Shown: positions 1-8,138, counted from the first letter of the stretch. The stretch: DNA of 9,333 nucleotides from CS4-C045 sp964347545 (GCA_964347545.1 CAYFZZ010000180.1:1-9333); one strand, 5' to 3'. The notes: generated by a model from the letters alone, not told the origin. Translations and numbers: made by a program.

Positions 1-26
1 CCCTAACCCCTTCTTGCCAGCCCTCG

Positions 27-425
27 CTAGTCGTCGCGAAAACCCAGCACGACCAGCAGGCAGGGGCCGCCGGCAATCACGTTGATCCCCCCCTCCCGCG
101 CCGCAGCGATCGCCTCGTCGCTCTCTGCCCCCGGCTGCATCCAGAGGTGCCGGATCCCTAGGGCAACCGCCTGCCGCACAATCTGCTCGGTCACCGCCGG
201 CGGCGTGATCACCGACACCCCGTACACCGGCTCGGGCAGCGACGCCAGATCCGGATAGGCCTTCAAGCCTTCAATCTCGTCCGCCGTGGGGTGCACGGGA
301 AACACCGGCCGACCCGTTTGCTGGTAGACCCGCAACACCTTGTTGCCATACTTGGCTCGGTTGGGCGAAGCCCCCACCACCGCGTGCGGGCCGCCGGCCA
401 GGAATTGTTCGACTTGCGGATCCAT
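27..425 (-). CDS. CoA-binding domain protein, YccU-like
   Basis: A 132-residue protein made of a single CoA_binding (Rossmann-type) domain. Near the N-terminus is a nucleotide-binding turn, VVGAS (residues 16-20), followed by SPNRAKYGNKV. Further on come an FPVHP strand (42-46), SVITPP (71-76), LWMQPGAES (94-102) and a C-terminal GGPCLLV (119-125). The LWMQ-G and NV-x(n)-CP/PC pattern matches the E. coli YccU family, whose members bind CoA-like ligands but have no firmly assigned reaction. The length is normal for the family and the protein should be cytoplasmic. I chose the ATG at 425 because GGAG lies 8 nt upstream (434-437) and the domain starts directly after it. An in-frame ATG at 473 would add 16 unconserved residues and has no visible ribosome binding site. 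It is divergent from the TPR-like gene at 692, so no operon partner is visible. Confidence 0.9.
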   Translation of the reverse strand: MDPQVEQFLAGGPHAVVGASPNRAKYGNKVLRVYQQTGRPVFPVHPTADEIEGLKAYPDLASLPEPVYGVSVITPPAVTEQIVRQAVALGIRHLWMQPGAESDEAIAAAREGGINVIAGGPCLLVVLGFRDD

Positions 426-600
426 CGTCCTCTCTCCCCCCCACTTGCCGCTCTCCAAAACCGCCCGCACCATAAAACAAGTGCGTCGTGAAGAAAATGG
501 GGCACACTAAACATCGATTGCTGCTTGCGCGTGGGACCATCGTGTGGCCGCGGCCGGGGTGGTTCCCGTTGGACTGCCCTCCAGCGGTTCCGCACGGCTC

Positions 601-629
601 TTTTGCCGACCCGCAGATCCGGCTATAAA
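601..629 (+). promoter_or_regulatory. weak promoter candidate for the TPR-like gene
   Basis: TATAAA at 624-629 matches five of six bases of a sigma70 -10 box. The upstream partner is poor: TTTTGC at 601-606 gives a 17-bp spacer, or TTGCCG at 603-608 gives 15 bp. It is the only AT-rich stretch close to the gene at 692. The predicted leader would be about 55-60 nt and would include the hairpin candidate at 663-684. Sequence match only. Confidence 0.35.
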
Positions 630-662
630 ACCGAAGGTCGCACGGGGCGGCCCGACGCGGAC

Positions 663-684
663 CCTCTGGCTGACAAGAGGTCAG
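663..684 (+). promoter_or_regulatory. overlapping hairpin candidates at the ribosome binding site
   Basis: CCTCT (663-667) can pair with AGAGG (676-680), the best Shine-Dalgarno candidate for the ATG at 692. A second possible stem, CTGAC (670-674) with GTCAG (680-684), leaves most of that purine run in a loop. The two stems share G680 and overlap, so they exclude each other. This could hide or expose the ribosome binding site, but 5-bp stems are common by chance. The SD-to-ATG spacing of 11 nt is long. Confidence 0.3.
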
Positions 685-691
685 ATCGAAT

Positions 692-1207
692 ATGGAACCC
701 AAACGGATTTCGCCCGATGCGGTTCCCGCCGCCTTGGAAAAGGCGCTCCGCTACCGTCTGCTGAAGGAACCGCGGCAGGCCGAGAGCATTTGCCGGGACG
801 TGCTGCTGGTCGATCCGGGCAACCAGGAGGCCACGATCATGCTGTTGTTGGCCCTCACCGATCAGTTCGCCAGAGAAAAAGCCTCAGCGTTCGATGCGGC
901 CAAGGCCCTCTTAGGCTCGCTGGACAACCCCTATCACCAGGCCTACTACGACGGGATCATCAAGGAACGCTGGGCCGCCGCTCAACTGGCAGATCAGATG
1001 CCCCGGGAAATCGCCCTGGACTGGTTTCGCCAGGCCATGCGTGCTTACGAGAAGGCGGAACCGCTGGCCGCACCGGGAACGCCAGACCCCGTCCTGCGGT
1101 GGAACACCTGTGCTCGGGTGATCCTCCGAGCGGAGGCTCGCAAGCGCGAGGCGCATGTCCGTCGGGACGTGGCGGCCGAATTCGGCGACGAGGTACCGCT
1201 GCGGTAG
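692..1207 (+). CDS. TPR-like helical protein of unknown function
   Basis: A 171-residue, mostly helical protein without signal peptide or membrane segment, so probably cytoplasmic. Residues 12-47 read like one tetratricopeptide repeat: a first helix (ALEKALRYRLLKE), a second helix (QAESICRDVLLVDP), then the typical DPGNQEA turn. A further amphipathic region (residues 46-75) and a helix pair around 105-123 (ALDWFRQAMRAYEKAE) look like degenerate TPR units. The C-terminus is basic then acidic (EARKREAHVRRDVAAEFGDE). TPR folds usually mediate protein-protein contacts; the partner is unknown. AGAGG at 676-680 is the best ribosome binding site, 11 nt upstream of the ATG. The gene converges on the DUF1501 gene with a 50-bp gap that holds no clear terminator. 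I do not recognise a named family. Confidence 0.75.
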   Translation: MEPKRISPDAVPAALEKALRYRLLKEPRQAESICRDVLLVDPGNQEATIMLLLALTDQFAREKASAFDAAKALLGSLDNPYHQAYYDGIIKERWAAAQLADQMPREIALDWFRQAMRAYEKAEPLAAPGTPDPVLRWNTCARVILRAEARKREAHVRRDVAAEFGDEVPLR

Positions 1208-1257
1208 GCGGACCGCGGGCAGGTCGCACCCCCCGTTTCTCCGCGCCCCGGCGGCGA

Positions 1258-2727
1258 TCAGGCGAACAGCCCCGAGACCGCTTCGGCCTTGACCAACTCG
1301 CGGGGCTGGTTGAGGTGGTTGTAGACGATCGTTTGCGGATGGATCCCGAAGGCGTGATAGATCGTCGCCAACAGCTCGCCTGGATGAACCGGTTTCTCTA
1401 GCGGCGCCGACCCGGTATCGTCACTCTTCCCGTACACGAACCCGCGGCGGATCCCCGCCCCTGCCAGGAGGGCCGTGTAACAATAAGGCCAGTGGTCACG
1501 ACCGTCGGCGCTGTTGCCGTTCCCCGAGGTGCTAACCCCTTTCTGGGGGCTTCGACCAAACTCGCCCACCGCCACCACCAGGGTGTCTTCCAGCATCCCC
1601 CGCTGGTCCAGGTCGATCAGCAAGCCGGACAAGCCGGCGTCCAGCATCGGCCCCGACTGGTCCTTCATCCGCTTGGTCAGCCCCACATGGTGGTCCCAGG
1701 AATGGTTGTCCGAATTGGCCACCTTGGGCCAGATCACCTCGACCACGCGCGTGCCCGCTTCGACCAGCCGCCGCGCCATCAGGCAGCTCTGCCCAAACGT
1801 GTTGCGGCCGTACAGGTCGCGAATTTCGGCCGGTTCCTGTTCAATCGCAAACGCCTCGCGGGCTCGCTGAGAAAGCACCAACCCCAGCGCCCGCTGATAG
1901 TGCTCGTTGATCTTGTAATCCGCCACGGCCTTGTCGATCGCCGGCATGGTGGCATTGATCACGTCTCGCAGCCGGGCGCGGCGTTGCAGCCTGGCGGCAA
2001 AGACTTCCGGTCGCAACTTCAGATCGTCGACCTTGATTTTGTCGACCTTTCCCATGTCCATGTCATCTCCCGGAGGGTAGACCGTGTAGGGATCAAAGGC
2101 CTTGCCTAAAAAACCTGCCGTTCCCCCTTTGCCCACCACGTTGCTCTCCTGCAACGGTCGGGGCAGCATCACAAACGGCAGCATGGGATGTTGGACCGGT
2201 TTCAGCTGGACAATCTGGGAACCGAAGTTGGGAAAATCCTTGGGGCTGGGCGGTTCCAGCTGGCCCGACGGGCTGACCTTGTCCGTCGTATAGCCGGTCA
2301 TCATCTGGTAAATGGCCGCCGTGTGGTTGAACAACCCGTTGGGCGAATAGCTCATCGACCGGATCAAGGTCACCTTGTCCATGACTTTCGCCAGCTGAGG
2401 CAGGATCTCGGTGAACTGGACACCCGGCACGTTGGTCGAGATGTTTTTAAAGGCACTGCGGACGTTATCCGGCACATTCTCCTTGGGATCCCACAGGTCC
2501 AGGTGACTGGGTCCCCCCTGCAGGTAGCAGAGGATGATGCTCTTGGCCTGCCCCCAACCCCGTCCGCCACCGGCGCCGGCTGCCGCCGCCTCGGCCTGAA
2601 AATGCAACAAGCTCCCCAGGCTCAACCCCAACATCCCCGCCCCCCCGGCTCGCAACACGTCCCGCCGCGTGGGCCGCAAATTTGCGTCGCACAGATCTTT
2701 CGCTCGGGCACCAGGAAGAATGATCAT
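1258..2727 (-). CDS. DUF1501 family protein, Tat-exported
   Basis: A 489-residue protein of the DUF1501 family, related in fold to alkaline phosphatases and sulfatases. The N-terminus carries a twin-arginine signal: TRRDVLRAGG (20-29), then a hydrophobic stretch (32-41) and an AEAAAA cleavage region. Family landmarks are LQGGPSHLDLWDPK (69-82), NHTAAIYQMMTG (134-145), the histidine-rich NHSWDHH (341-347), VGEFGRSP (387-394), GRDHWPY (409-415), and a C-terminal GFVYGKSDDTG followed by KPVHPGELLATIYHAFGI (445-462). Asp and His residues in these blocks are candidate metal ligands; no substrate can be assigned. Length is typical. The start at 2727 is supported by GGAG 7 nt upstream (2735-2738). 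It lies 129 bp downstream of the giant cytochrome/DUF1553 gene on the same strand. This is the usual planctomycete pairing, probably co-transcribed, with the intervening heptamer array possibly modulating read-through. Confidence 0.93.
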   Translation of the reverse strand: MIILPGARAKDLCDANLRPTRRDVLRAGGAGMLGLSLGSLLHFQAEAAAAGAGGGRGWGQAKSIILCYLQGGPSHLDLWDPKENVPDNVRSAFKNISTNVPGVQFTEILPQLAKVMDKVTLIRSMSYSPNGLFNHTAAIYQMMTGYTTDKVSPSGQLEPPSPKDFPNFGSQIVQLKPVQHPMLPFVMLPRPLQESNVVGKGGTAGFLGKAFDPYTVYPPGDDMDMGKVDKIKVDDLKLRPEVFAARLQRRARLRDVINATMPAIDKAVADYKINEHYQRALGLVLSQRAREAFAIEQEPAEIRDLYGRNTFGQSCLMARRLVEAGTRVVEVIWPKVANSDNHSWDHHVGLTKRMKDQSGPMLDAGLSGLLIDLDQRGMLEDTLVVAVGEFGRSPQKGVSTSGNGNSADGRDHWPYCYTALLAGAGIRRGFVYGKSDDTGSAPLEKPVHPGELLATIYHAFGIHPQTIVYNHLNQPRELVKAEAVSGLFA

Positions 2728-2740
2728 CGTCGGACTCCAG

Positions 2741-2855
2741 TTACGGGTTGCGGGTTTCGAGTTGCGAGTTTCGAGTTGCGAGATGCAGGGTTTCCGGATT
2801 CACGTCTTTCCGATATCCCGAATCGCGAATCCCGCAACTCGTAACCCGTAACTCG
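2741..2855. repeat. opposed arrays of degenerate 7-bp repeats
   Basis: From 2741 to 2789 seven consecutive heptamers occur: TTACGGG, TTGCGGG, TTTCGAG, TTGCGAG, TTTCGAG, TTGCGAG and ATGCAGG. From 2855 back to 2814 the opposite strand reads six more of the same type: CGAGTTA, CGGGTTA, CGAGTTG, CGGGATT, CGCGATT and CGGGATA. The shared pattern is about WTNCGRG. The two blocks point toward each other around a 24-bp centre (2790-2813), so a transcript could form a long imperfect hairpin. The array fills the gap between the giant gene (stop at 2857-2859) and the DUF1501 ribosome binding site (2735-2738) almost exactly. Heptanucleotide arrays of this general kind are known in cyanobacteria (STRR). 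From memory, similar sequences recur in planctomycete intergenic regions, but I could not check this. Confidence 0.85.
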
Positions 2856-2856
2856 T

Positions 2857-5800
2857 TTAGTGATTAAACAAAAACGCGGGGCTGTTGATCAGGGCCCAGG
2901 CCAGGTCCTGGGCGACCGTCAGCCGTTTGTTCTCAAGTTGCTGCTGACTCGTTTGGACATCTTGCCGCACGGCGGCCAGCTTGGGATCGACCGGCAGGGG
3001 TTGCTGGGCATCCTGCAACTTTCTTTTCCGCTGCTGCAAGCCCTTATCCGGGGGCAAGGGCGTTTTGGCTCGGGCCACCGCCGCCAGCCGCTGTTGCAGT
3101 TCCCCATCCCTTTGACGGAAATACTCCCTCAACGCCTCCCGCTGTTGCTCGGTACGCTCCTCCGGCGAGCTGTGCAACAACATGGCCAGGACGTCGGTCG
3201 ACACGTCTGCCTTGTCCGTATCGGCTCGGAAATAAAAACCGCTGGGACCGGTGAAATTGACGATTTTCAGCAGCAGGTGATTGACGCCCGGGGCCAGGTC
3301 CAACGTCACCCGTTCCTGGTCCGCGGCGGCTCCGCGGCCGACGTTGTTGGCCAGGACCTGTTTGCCGTTTAAAAATACCTTGATCCCATCATCGCTGCCC
3401 AGCGAGATCGGCAGCCGCGTGGCCGCCGGGACCACCACGCGGCGGTACAGATAGTTCGCCACGTACTGACCTTCAAACACCACGTGCACCTGGCCATCCT
3501 TCCAGGCGGGCCGGGCCTCCCATTTCCGCTGGCCCTCGGCAAACGTCTCGTCCAGATCGACCCCTTTTTCCGGGGGATAGGCGGTGTGGAAGGCCGCATT
3601 CTGATCGCTCGCAGAAAACGGGCCGACGTGGTACCAGCTGTCCAGCTGGATTTCCGGCTTGCGCACGGCCGCCACGTCCGCGTCGGTCACCGAGATGCGG
3701 AAGCGGCCCAGCGTGTGGGGGCTGTGGGGATATTCGTGGACCAAGGCAAACCGCAGTTCTTTTTCCCTGGCCCCCTCCAGCGGCTTTTTCAGCAGGTAGA
3801 ACGCCACGTGGTTTTTGCCCGTCTGCGGGACCACCGCCCAGCCGGTGCCCGAGGCCGGATTAGGCTGCAGGGAATTGGCCACGGGATACTTGTCTTGCGA
3901 GAAGGTGGCCCAGGGATCGACCAATGCGATACCGGTCGCCGTCTCGGACTCGCCGTTGGCCAGGGAGAGCTGGAACTGGGAGAGCACGAAATTGCCGTTG
4001 GCGGCCCGCCCCGGCCCCGTTTGGGGAAGCGACTCGTGGGTCAGCGCCTCGAGGCGAATGGCCGTGATCCGGTCCAGATTGGCGCGGGCCACCACCGTGC
4101 GGGCGTCCTTGACCGGATTGGGGCCTTCGACCAGCAGCGACTGATCCGGCAACACGTTCAACGTCGCTCCTGCGGTCGAATCCGCCGCCACAATCTCCAC
4201 GGGCCGCCAGGAGACCCGAGCGGCCTGAGCCGCCTCCCAGGCGGCGAATTTTTGCGGCAGCTGCTGCTGGTAAGCCGCCAGGGCCGCCTCGGCCTGCTTG
4301 ATCGCCGCCTGCCGCTGCCGTTTCTGTTCAGCCCACGCCGCCGCATGCTGCTGTTGATACCGATCCAGCTCGGCCCGCGCCTCGTCGATTCGCTTTTGTC
4401 GAGCGGCTTGTTCCGCGGCGAGGGTGGGGGCCAGCTGGTCTTCCAGCCGCTGGAGGCTGGCGACCAGGCCCGCGTGATCGGTGTCGATAACGGCCATCGC
4501 CCTCCGCGTGGCGTCCACCTCCGCTTCGCTCGCCGGGCGGTTCAAGATCCGCATCACCAGGGTCTGAATCAGCTGCTCGTCGTCGCTGGTCTCGGCCACC
4601 AATCTGGCCAGCTCGTTTTGCGGATCCGCAATCGCCGCGGCGACCGTGGGCCCGCTGATCAACGCCATCACCGGTCCCAGCTCCAGTCCGCTGGCTCGTT
4701 CGCACTCGCAGGAGCTCTGTCGAGCGGGCCGGCCCATCGTGTCCAGAAAACCGCTGGGCAGCTTGATCCCCGCATCGGGCAACGCTGCTGCGCGGGTCCC
4801 CGGCGGCACGCCCGGCAACCGCGAAATCGATCCGGTGACCCGATAGATCGTGTCGTACAAGACCTCGGCCGGCAACCGTCGTGGCAAAGCGTGGGAATAA
4901 TTCACCCGATCATCTTCGTTCCAGCGGTTCGTGCGAAACGACAACTGGTACGTCCGCGACTTGCAGATCAGGGTAAACATCTGCCGCACGTCAAACCCGC
5001 TCTGCACAAACTGCTCGGTCAAATAGTCCAGCAACTCCGGGTTCGTGGGCGGGTTGCCGGCTCGGATGTCGTCGATCGGTTCGATGATCCCCACCCCGAA
5101 CAAATAGCCCCACAAGCGGTTCACATAGCTGCGGGCAAAGTAGGCGTTGTCGGGCGAAGTGATCCAGGCAGCCAGCTGCTGGCGGCGCGAGGCGTCGGCC
5201 GGCGCGTCGAACTGGCATTCGAAGGGAAACTGAGGTGGCGCAACCGTTTGTGTCCGTTCGTGCACCACCTCCCCCTCGGGCTGGTCGAAGACCACCTCGT
5301 ACAACGGCTTGGCCCCTTCCACCGCCGTTCCCCCAATCTTCCTCTTCCCGCTGGCGGGGTCCTGTTTCAGACCCACCCGAGCGAAATAGGCGGCGGTCTC
5401 GTAGTACTGGTCCTGCGTCCAACGCTCGAAAGGATGATCGTGGCATTTGTTGCAGTTAAAGCGGATCGCCAGAAAGAGATGCGTCGTGTTCTCCATGATG
5501 TCCACGGGATCGCGCAGCACCTTGTAGTAGGAGGCGGCTGGGTTTTCCCGGTTGGAACCGTCGGCGGTGAGGATCTTGCGGGCAAACTGATCGTACGGCG
5601 TATTGCCCGCCACCTCCCCGCGGATCCACTGGCGAAAGGCGGCCGCCCCCTCCCGCGCGAGAAACTTGCCGTTGACCTGCAGGAGGTCCGCCCACTTGTT
5701 CGTCCAGTACTCGATAAAGTCCTCGCTGCCGATCAGCTGGTCGATCCGTTCCTCCCGCTTCTGCCGCGTGGGACGGGGATCGTCCAGAAAGGCGCGGACT

Positions 5801-8106
5801 TCCGTGGCGGTCGGCGGCAAGCCGGTTAAATCGAGATAGACGCGGCGGAGGAATTCGGCGTCCGTGGACAGTGGCGAGGGGCGGATCTTCAGCCGTTGCC
5901 ACTTGGCCGCCACCAGCTCGTCCACGCGACCCCACGTGGGGGGTGGCTCCCACTGGAAGCCCTCCCGGTCGCCCATCACCGTCAACGTCGTCGCCGCATA
6001 GGCGCCCTCATAACGGGCCAACACCGGAGCCTCGCCGCGGCGGACCGCCGTCAGCACCCCCGCGCGATCCGCCGTCGCCACCTCGGTGTTGCCGCTGGTG
6101 ATAAACGCCTCGTCCGTCACCTCCCGCGTTGTCCCGTCCGTGTAGGTGGCCACCACCCGCATCTCCTCACGCTGGGCCGGCTTCTGCAAAACCGGATTCT
6201 GCGGCGCTAGCTCAATACGGGCCACCCGCGGCACCTCCAGATCCAGCTGGCCCCCTCCCGCGATCCAGTCGCGCAAGATCCGATAGTACGGCTCGTCCGG
6301 TCGGATCAGCTGCCCCCCCTGGTGGGGAACGGCCGCGGTCGCCTTCAACAGCATCAGGCTGTCGTCCGGCGACGCCAGGTTGACCCGCCGCGAGGCGTGG
6401 TCGTCGGCCAAGGCGCGGAGGTCAAACAGAGCGTCGTAGCCGCGGAGGGACAGCTTGAATCCGTTCTGACCCTTGGCCGCCCCGTGACACGTCCCGGCGT
6501 TGCAGCCCAGCCGGGAAAGGACTGGATTGACGTCCTGGATGAAATCGATCTCCGTCGTCTGCCGATCGGTCGCCGCCGTGGCCGCATCCACCGGGGCGGG
6601 AGAAAAGCTGGCTTGCACCCGGCCGTCCGCCGGGTCGATCAGCCGCACCAGTCCGTCCCCGCCGGCGGCGGCCACCAGGCCGCTCTGCGGATGAAACGCC
6701 ACCGCGTACACGGCCGCCTCCGGCACCTCCGTCCGAGCCACCACCTGGACACCTTGCGTGCGGTAGTCGGCGATCACCTTCTTCTCGTTCGCATTCCACT
6801 TGGCCACTTGCTTGGCCATGATCTTCTTCACGTTGTCCGGCAGCGTGCCGTCGAAGTTGTAGGCATACACAAACACCTGCCCGGCCCCGTCCAGGCTGCT
6901 GCCGGCGGCGATCCTCTTTCCGTCACGGCTGATGGCCAGGCTGGTGACGCGGCCTCGCATCGCCGGAAAATCGCGAATCACGTTGGCGTCATCGCCAATC
7001 ACCCGCGGCGTCTGGCGAAACATGCGATACGCCTTGGGGACCCCGTCCGAACCGCCAATCACGATCTCGTTTCGCTGGGGATGCCTGGCGACCGCGAGGA
7101 TCCCCCCTTTCAACGCCCCCGGGGTGATGGAGGTGACGTTGTCCATGAATCGTTGTTGAGCGAACTCGTACAGCTTGGCGGTCATGTCGCGACCGACCGA
7201 AACCAGATGCTTGCCGTCGGCGGAAAAGGTGGTGCCCAGCGCCCAGTCGTCGTGCGCGCCGTTGAAGAAGATTTGTTCGCCGGTCCCAGCGTCGATGGCC
7301 CGCACCGTGCGGTCGGTGCCGCCAAACGCCAGCGCACGACTGTCCGGGGACCAGCTGACCCCGTACACGGTGTCCGCGGTGACCGGCACCGACAACAACA
7401 GCTCGGCCTTCGCCACGTCCCACACCTGGACCTCGCCCATCCGAGCCGGCAGGCCCCCGGTCACGGCCAGCTTGGTCCCGTCCGGGGAAAAACGGATCGA
7501 CTCGATCCGCTGGGACATGCCCACCAGGCGAGCCACCAGGCGACTGCCGTCGGCGGTGGTCAGCAGCACCTCGTGAAACCCGGCCACCGCCAGCAACTGG
7601 CCATCGGGGGAAAAGTCCAGCGAACTGATCACCGGCGGACGGACATAGACCGGCGGGTGGTCCTGGTCGTAGGGCTGTCGAGCGCTGGCCGGCGTGTCGT
7701 CGACGGCGCCCGCGCCGATCCAGCGACGGATCAAATCAATCTCTGCCGCCGCCAAGGGCTCGGCGTCCTGCGGCATCTCGGCCACCCCGTCGACCGGCGT
7801 GATGTATTCCACCAACAGGCTCTCGTCCGGTTGCCCCGCCACAATGGCCGCTTCGCCCGATTCGCCCCCCCCCAGCAGCCCCGCGAACTGGGTCATCACA
7901 TAATCGCCCTGGGCTTTGGCCGGCTGGTGACAACCGTGACACTTGGCCTGCAGGATCGGCCGGATCTGCCGGTCATAGCTGACCGCTGTGGACGCCGTCC
8001 CTTCGCCCGAGGGCGGCACGGTCTCCGCCCCCGCTCGACCCGCCAGCCCGCTGGCCCACAGCGAGAGGATAAACCACAGAAAAACAGATAGGCGTCCCAA
8101 CTTCAT
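2857..8106 (-). CDS. giant secreted PSCyt1/WD40/DUF1549/DUF1553 protein
   Basis: A 1749-residue exported protein. Domains in order: Sec signal peptide 1-27 (hydrophobic FLWFILSLWASGLAG, then AGA); PSCyt1 44-137 with CHGCH (56-60); WD40-like propeller about 156-500, with repeated FSPDG/FSADG-type turns; second cytochrome-like domain 519-618 with a CX4CH motif (535-541); Big_2-like Ig domain about 626-712; DUF1549/PSCyt2 about 725-910 with CNKCHDHPFERW (885-896); DUF1553/PSD1 from about 970, with NRLWGYLFGVGII, a CEC motif (1133-1135) and ILNRPASEAEV (1187-1197). It is then interrupted by coiled coil 1212-1298, beta domains 1300-1630 and coiled coil 1643-1728. The family's usual end, LAWALINSPAFLFNH, closes the protein. 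Haem attachment is implied by the motifs, not shown; the reaction is unknown. ATG 8106 is preferred: GGAG lies 8 nt upstream and the signal peptide starts there. The longer frame from TTG 8220 overlaps the promoter candidate. Confidence 0.93.
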   Translation of the reverse strand: MKLGRLSVFLWFILSLWASGLAGRAGAETVPPSGEGTASTAVSYDRQIRPILQAKCHGCHQPAKAQGDYVMTQFAGLLGGGESGEAAIVAGQPDESLLVEYITPVDGVAEMPQDAEPLAAAEIDLIRRWIGAGAVDDTPASARQPYDQDHPPVYVRPPVISSLDFSPDGQLLAVAGFHEVLLTTADGSRLVARLVGMSQRIESIRFSPDGTKLAVTGGLPARMGEVQVWDVAKAELLLSVPVTADTVYGVSWSPDSRALAFGGTDRTVRAIDAGTGEQIFFNGAHDDWALGTTFSADGKHLVSVGRDMTAKLYEFAQQRFMDNVTSITPGALKGGILAVARHPQRNEIVIGGSDGVPKAYRMFRQTPRVIGDDANVIRDFPAMRGRVTSLAISRDGKRIAAGSSLDGAGQVFVYAYNFDGTLPDNVKKIMAKQVAKWNANEKKVIADYRTQGVQVVARTEVPEAAVYAVAFHPQSGLVAAAGGDGLVRLIDPADGRVQASFSPAPVDAATAATDRQTTEIDFIQDVNPVLSRLGCNAGTCHGAAKGQNGFKLSLRGYDALFDLRALADDHASRRVNLASPDDSLMLLKATAAVPHQGGQLIRPDEPYYRILRDWIAGGGQLDLEVPRVARIELAPQNPVLQKPAQREEMRVVATYTDGTTREVTDEAFITSGNTEVATADRAGVLTAVRRGEAPVLARYEGAYAATTLTVMGDREGFQWEPPPTWGRVDELVAAKWQRLKIRPSPLSTDAEFLRRVYLDLTGLPPTATEVRAFLDDPRPTRQKREERIDQLIGSEDFIEYWTNKWADLLQVNGKFLAREGAAAFRQWIRGEVAGNTPYDQFARKILTADGSNRENPAASYYKVLRDPVDIMENTTHLFLAIRFNCNKCHDHPFERWTQDQYYETAAYFARVGLKQDPASGKRKIGGTAVEGAKPLYEVVFDQPEGEVVHERTQTVAPPQFPFECQFDAPADASRRQQLAAWITSPDNAYFARSYVNRLWGYLFGVGIIEPIDDIRAGNPPTNPELLDYLTEQFVQSGFDVRQMFTLICKSRTYQLSFRTNRWNEDDRVNYSHALPRRLPAEVLYDTIYRVTGSISRLPGVPPGTRAAALPDAGIKLPSGFLDTMGRPARQSSCECERASGLELGPVMALISGPTVAAAIADPQNELARLVAETSDDEQLIQTLVMRILNRPASEAEVDATRRAMAVIDTDHAGLVASLQRLEDQLAPTLAAEQAARQKRIDEARAELDRYQQQHAAAWAEQKRQRQAAIKQAEAALAAYQQQLPQKFAAWEAAQAARVSWRPVEIVAADSTAGATLNVLPDQSLLVEGPNPVKDARTVVARANLDRITAIRLEALTHESLPQTGPGRAANGNFVLSQFQLSLANGESETATGIALVDPWATFSQDKYPVANSLQPNPASGTGWAVVPQTGKNHVAFYLLKKPLEGAREKELRFALVHEYPHSPHTLGRFRISVTDADVAAVRKPEIQLDSWYHVGPFSASDQNAAFHTAYPPEKGVDLDETFAEGQRKWEARPAWKDGQVHVVFEGQYVANYLYRRVVVPAATRLPISLGSDDGIKVFLNGKQVLANNVGRGAAADQERVTLDLAPGVNHLLLKIVNFTGPSGFYFRADTDKADVSTDVLAMLLHSSPEERTEQQREALREYFRQRDGELQQRLAAVARAKTPLPPDKGLQQRKRKLQDAQQPLPVDPKLAAVRQDVQTSQQQLENKRLTVAQDLAWALINSPAFLFNH

Positions 8107-8138
8107 GGCTGGCACTCCACACAGAATGAAAGGCGGGA

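Noticed and set aside
426..560. Promoter for the CoA-binding gene
   Set aside because: Only a weak AT-rich patch (around 471-480) without a good -35 partner; not strong enough to annotate.
1208..1257. Bidirectional terminator between the converging TPR-like and DUF1501 genes
   Set aside because: The 50-bp gap is GC-rich but holds no convincing stem followed by a T-run on either strand.
544..1401. Plus-strand 285-codon frame overlapping the TPR-like gene
   Set aside because: Low-complexity Arg/Gly/Pro-rich translation running through the TPR-like gene and into the antisense of DUF1501; no ribosome binding site or family match.
1492..2844. Plus-strand frames at 1492-2109 and 2188-2844
   Set aside because: Antisense to conserved DUF1501 motifs; the second also runs through the heptamer array, which explains its odd C-terminus.
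2741..2855. CRISPR array
   Set aside because: Units are 7 bp, contiguous and without spacers, and occur in two opposed blocks; no cas genes are present.
3484..5829. Very long plus-strand open frame (781 codons) opposite the giant gene, and another at 6322-8091 (589 codons)
   Set aside because: Both are antisense to clearly conserved PSCyt/DUF1549/DUF1553 coding sequence. Their translations are rich in Arg, Gly, His and Pro with no recognisable domain, as expected from opposite-strand frames in GC-rich DNA.
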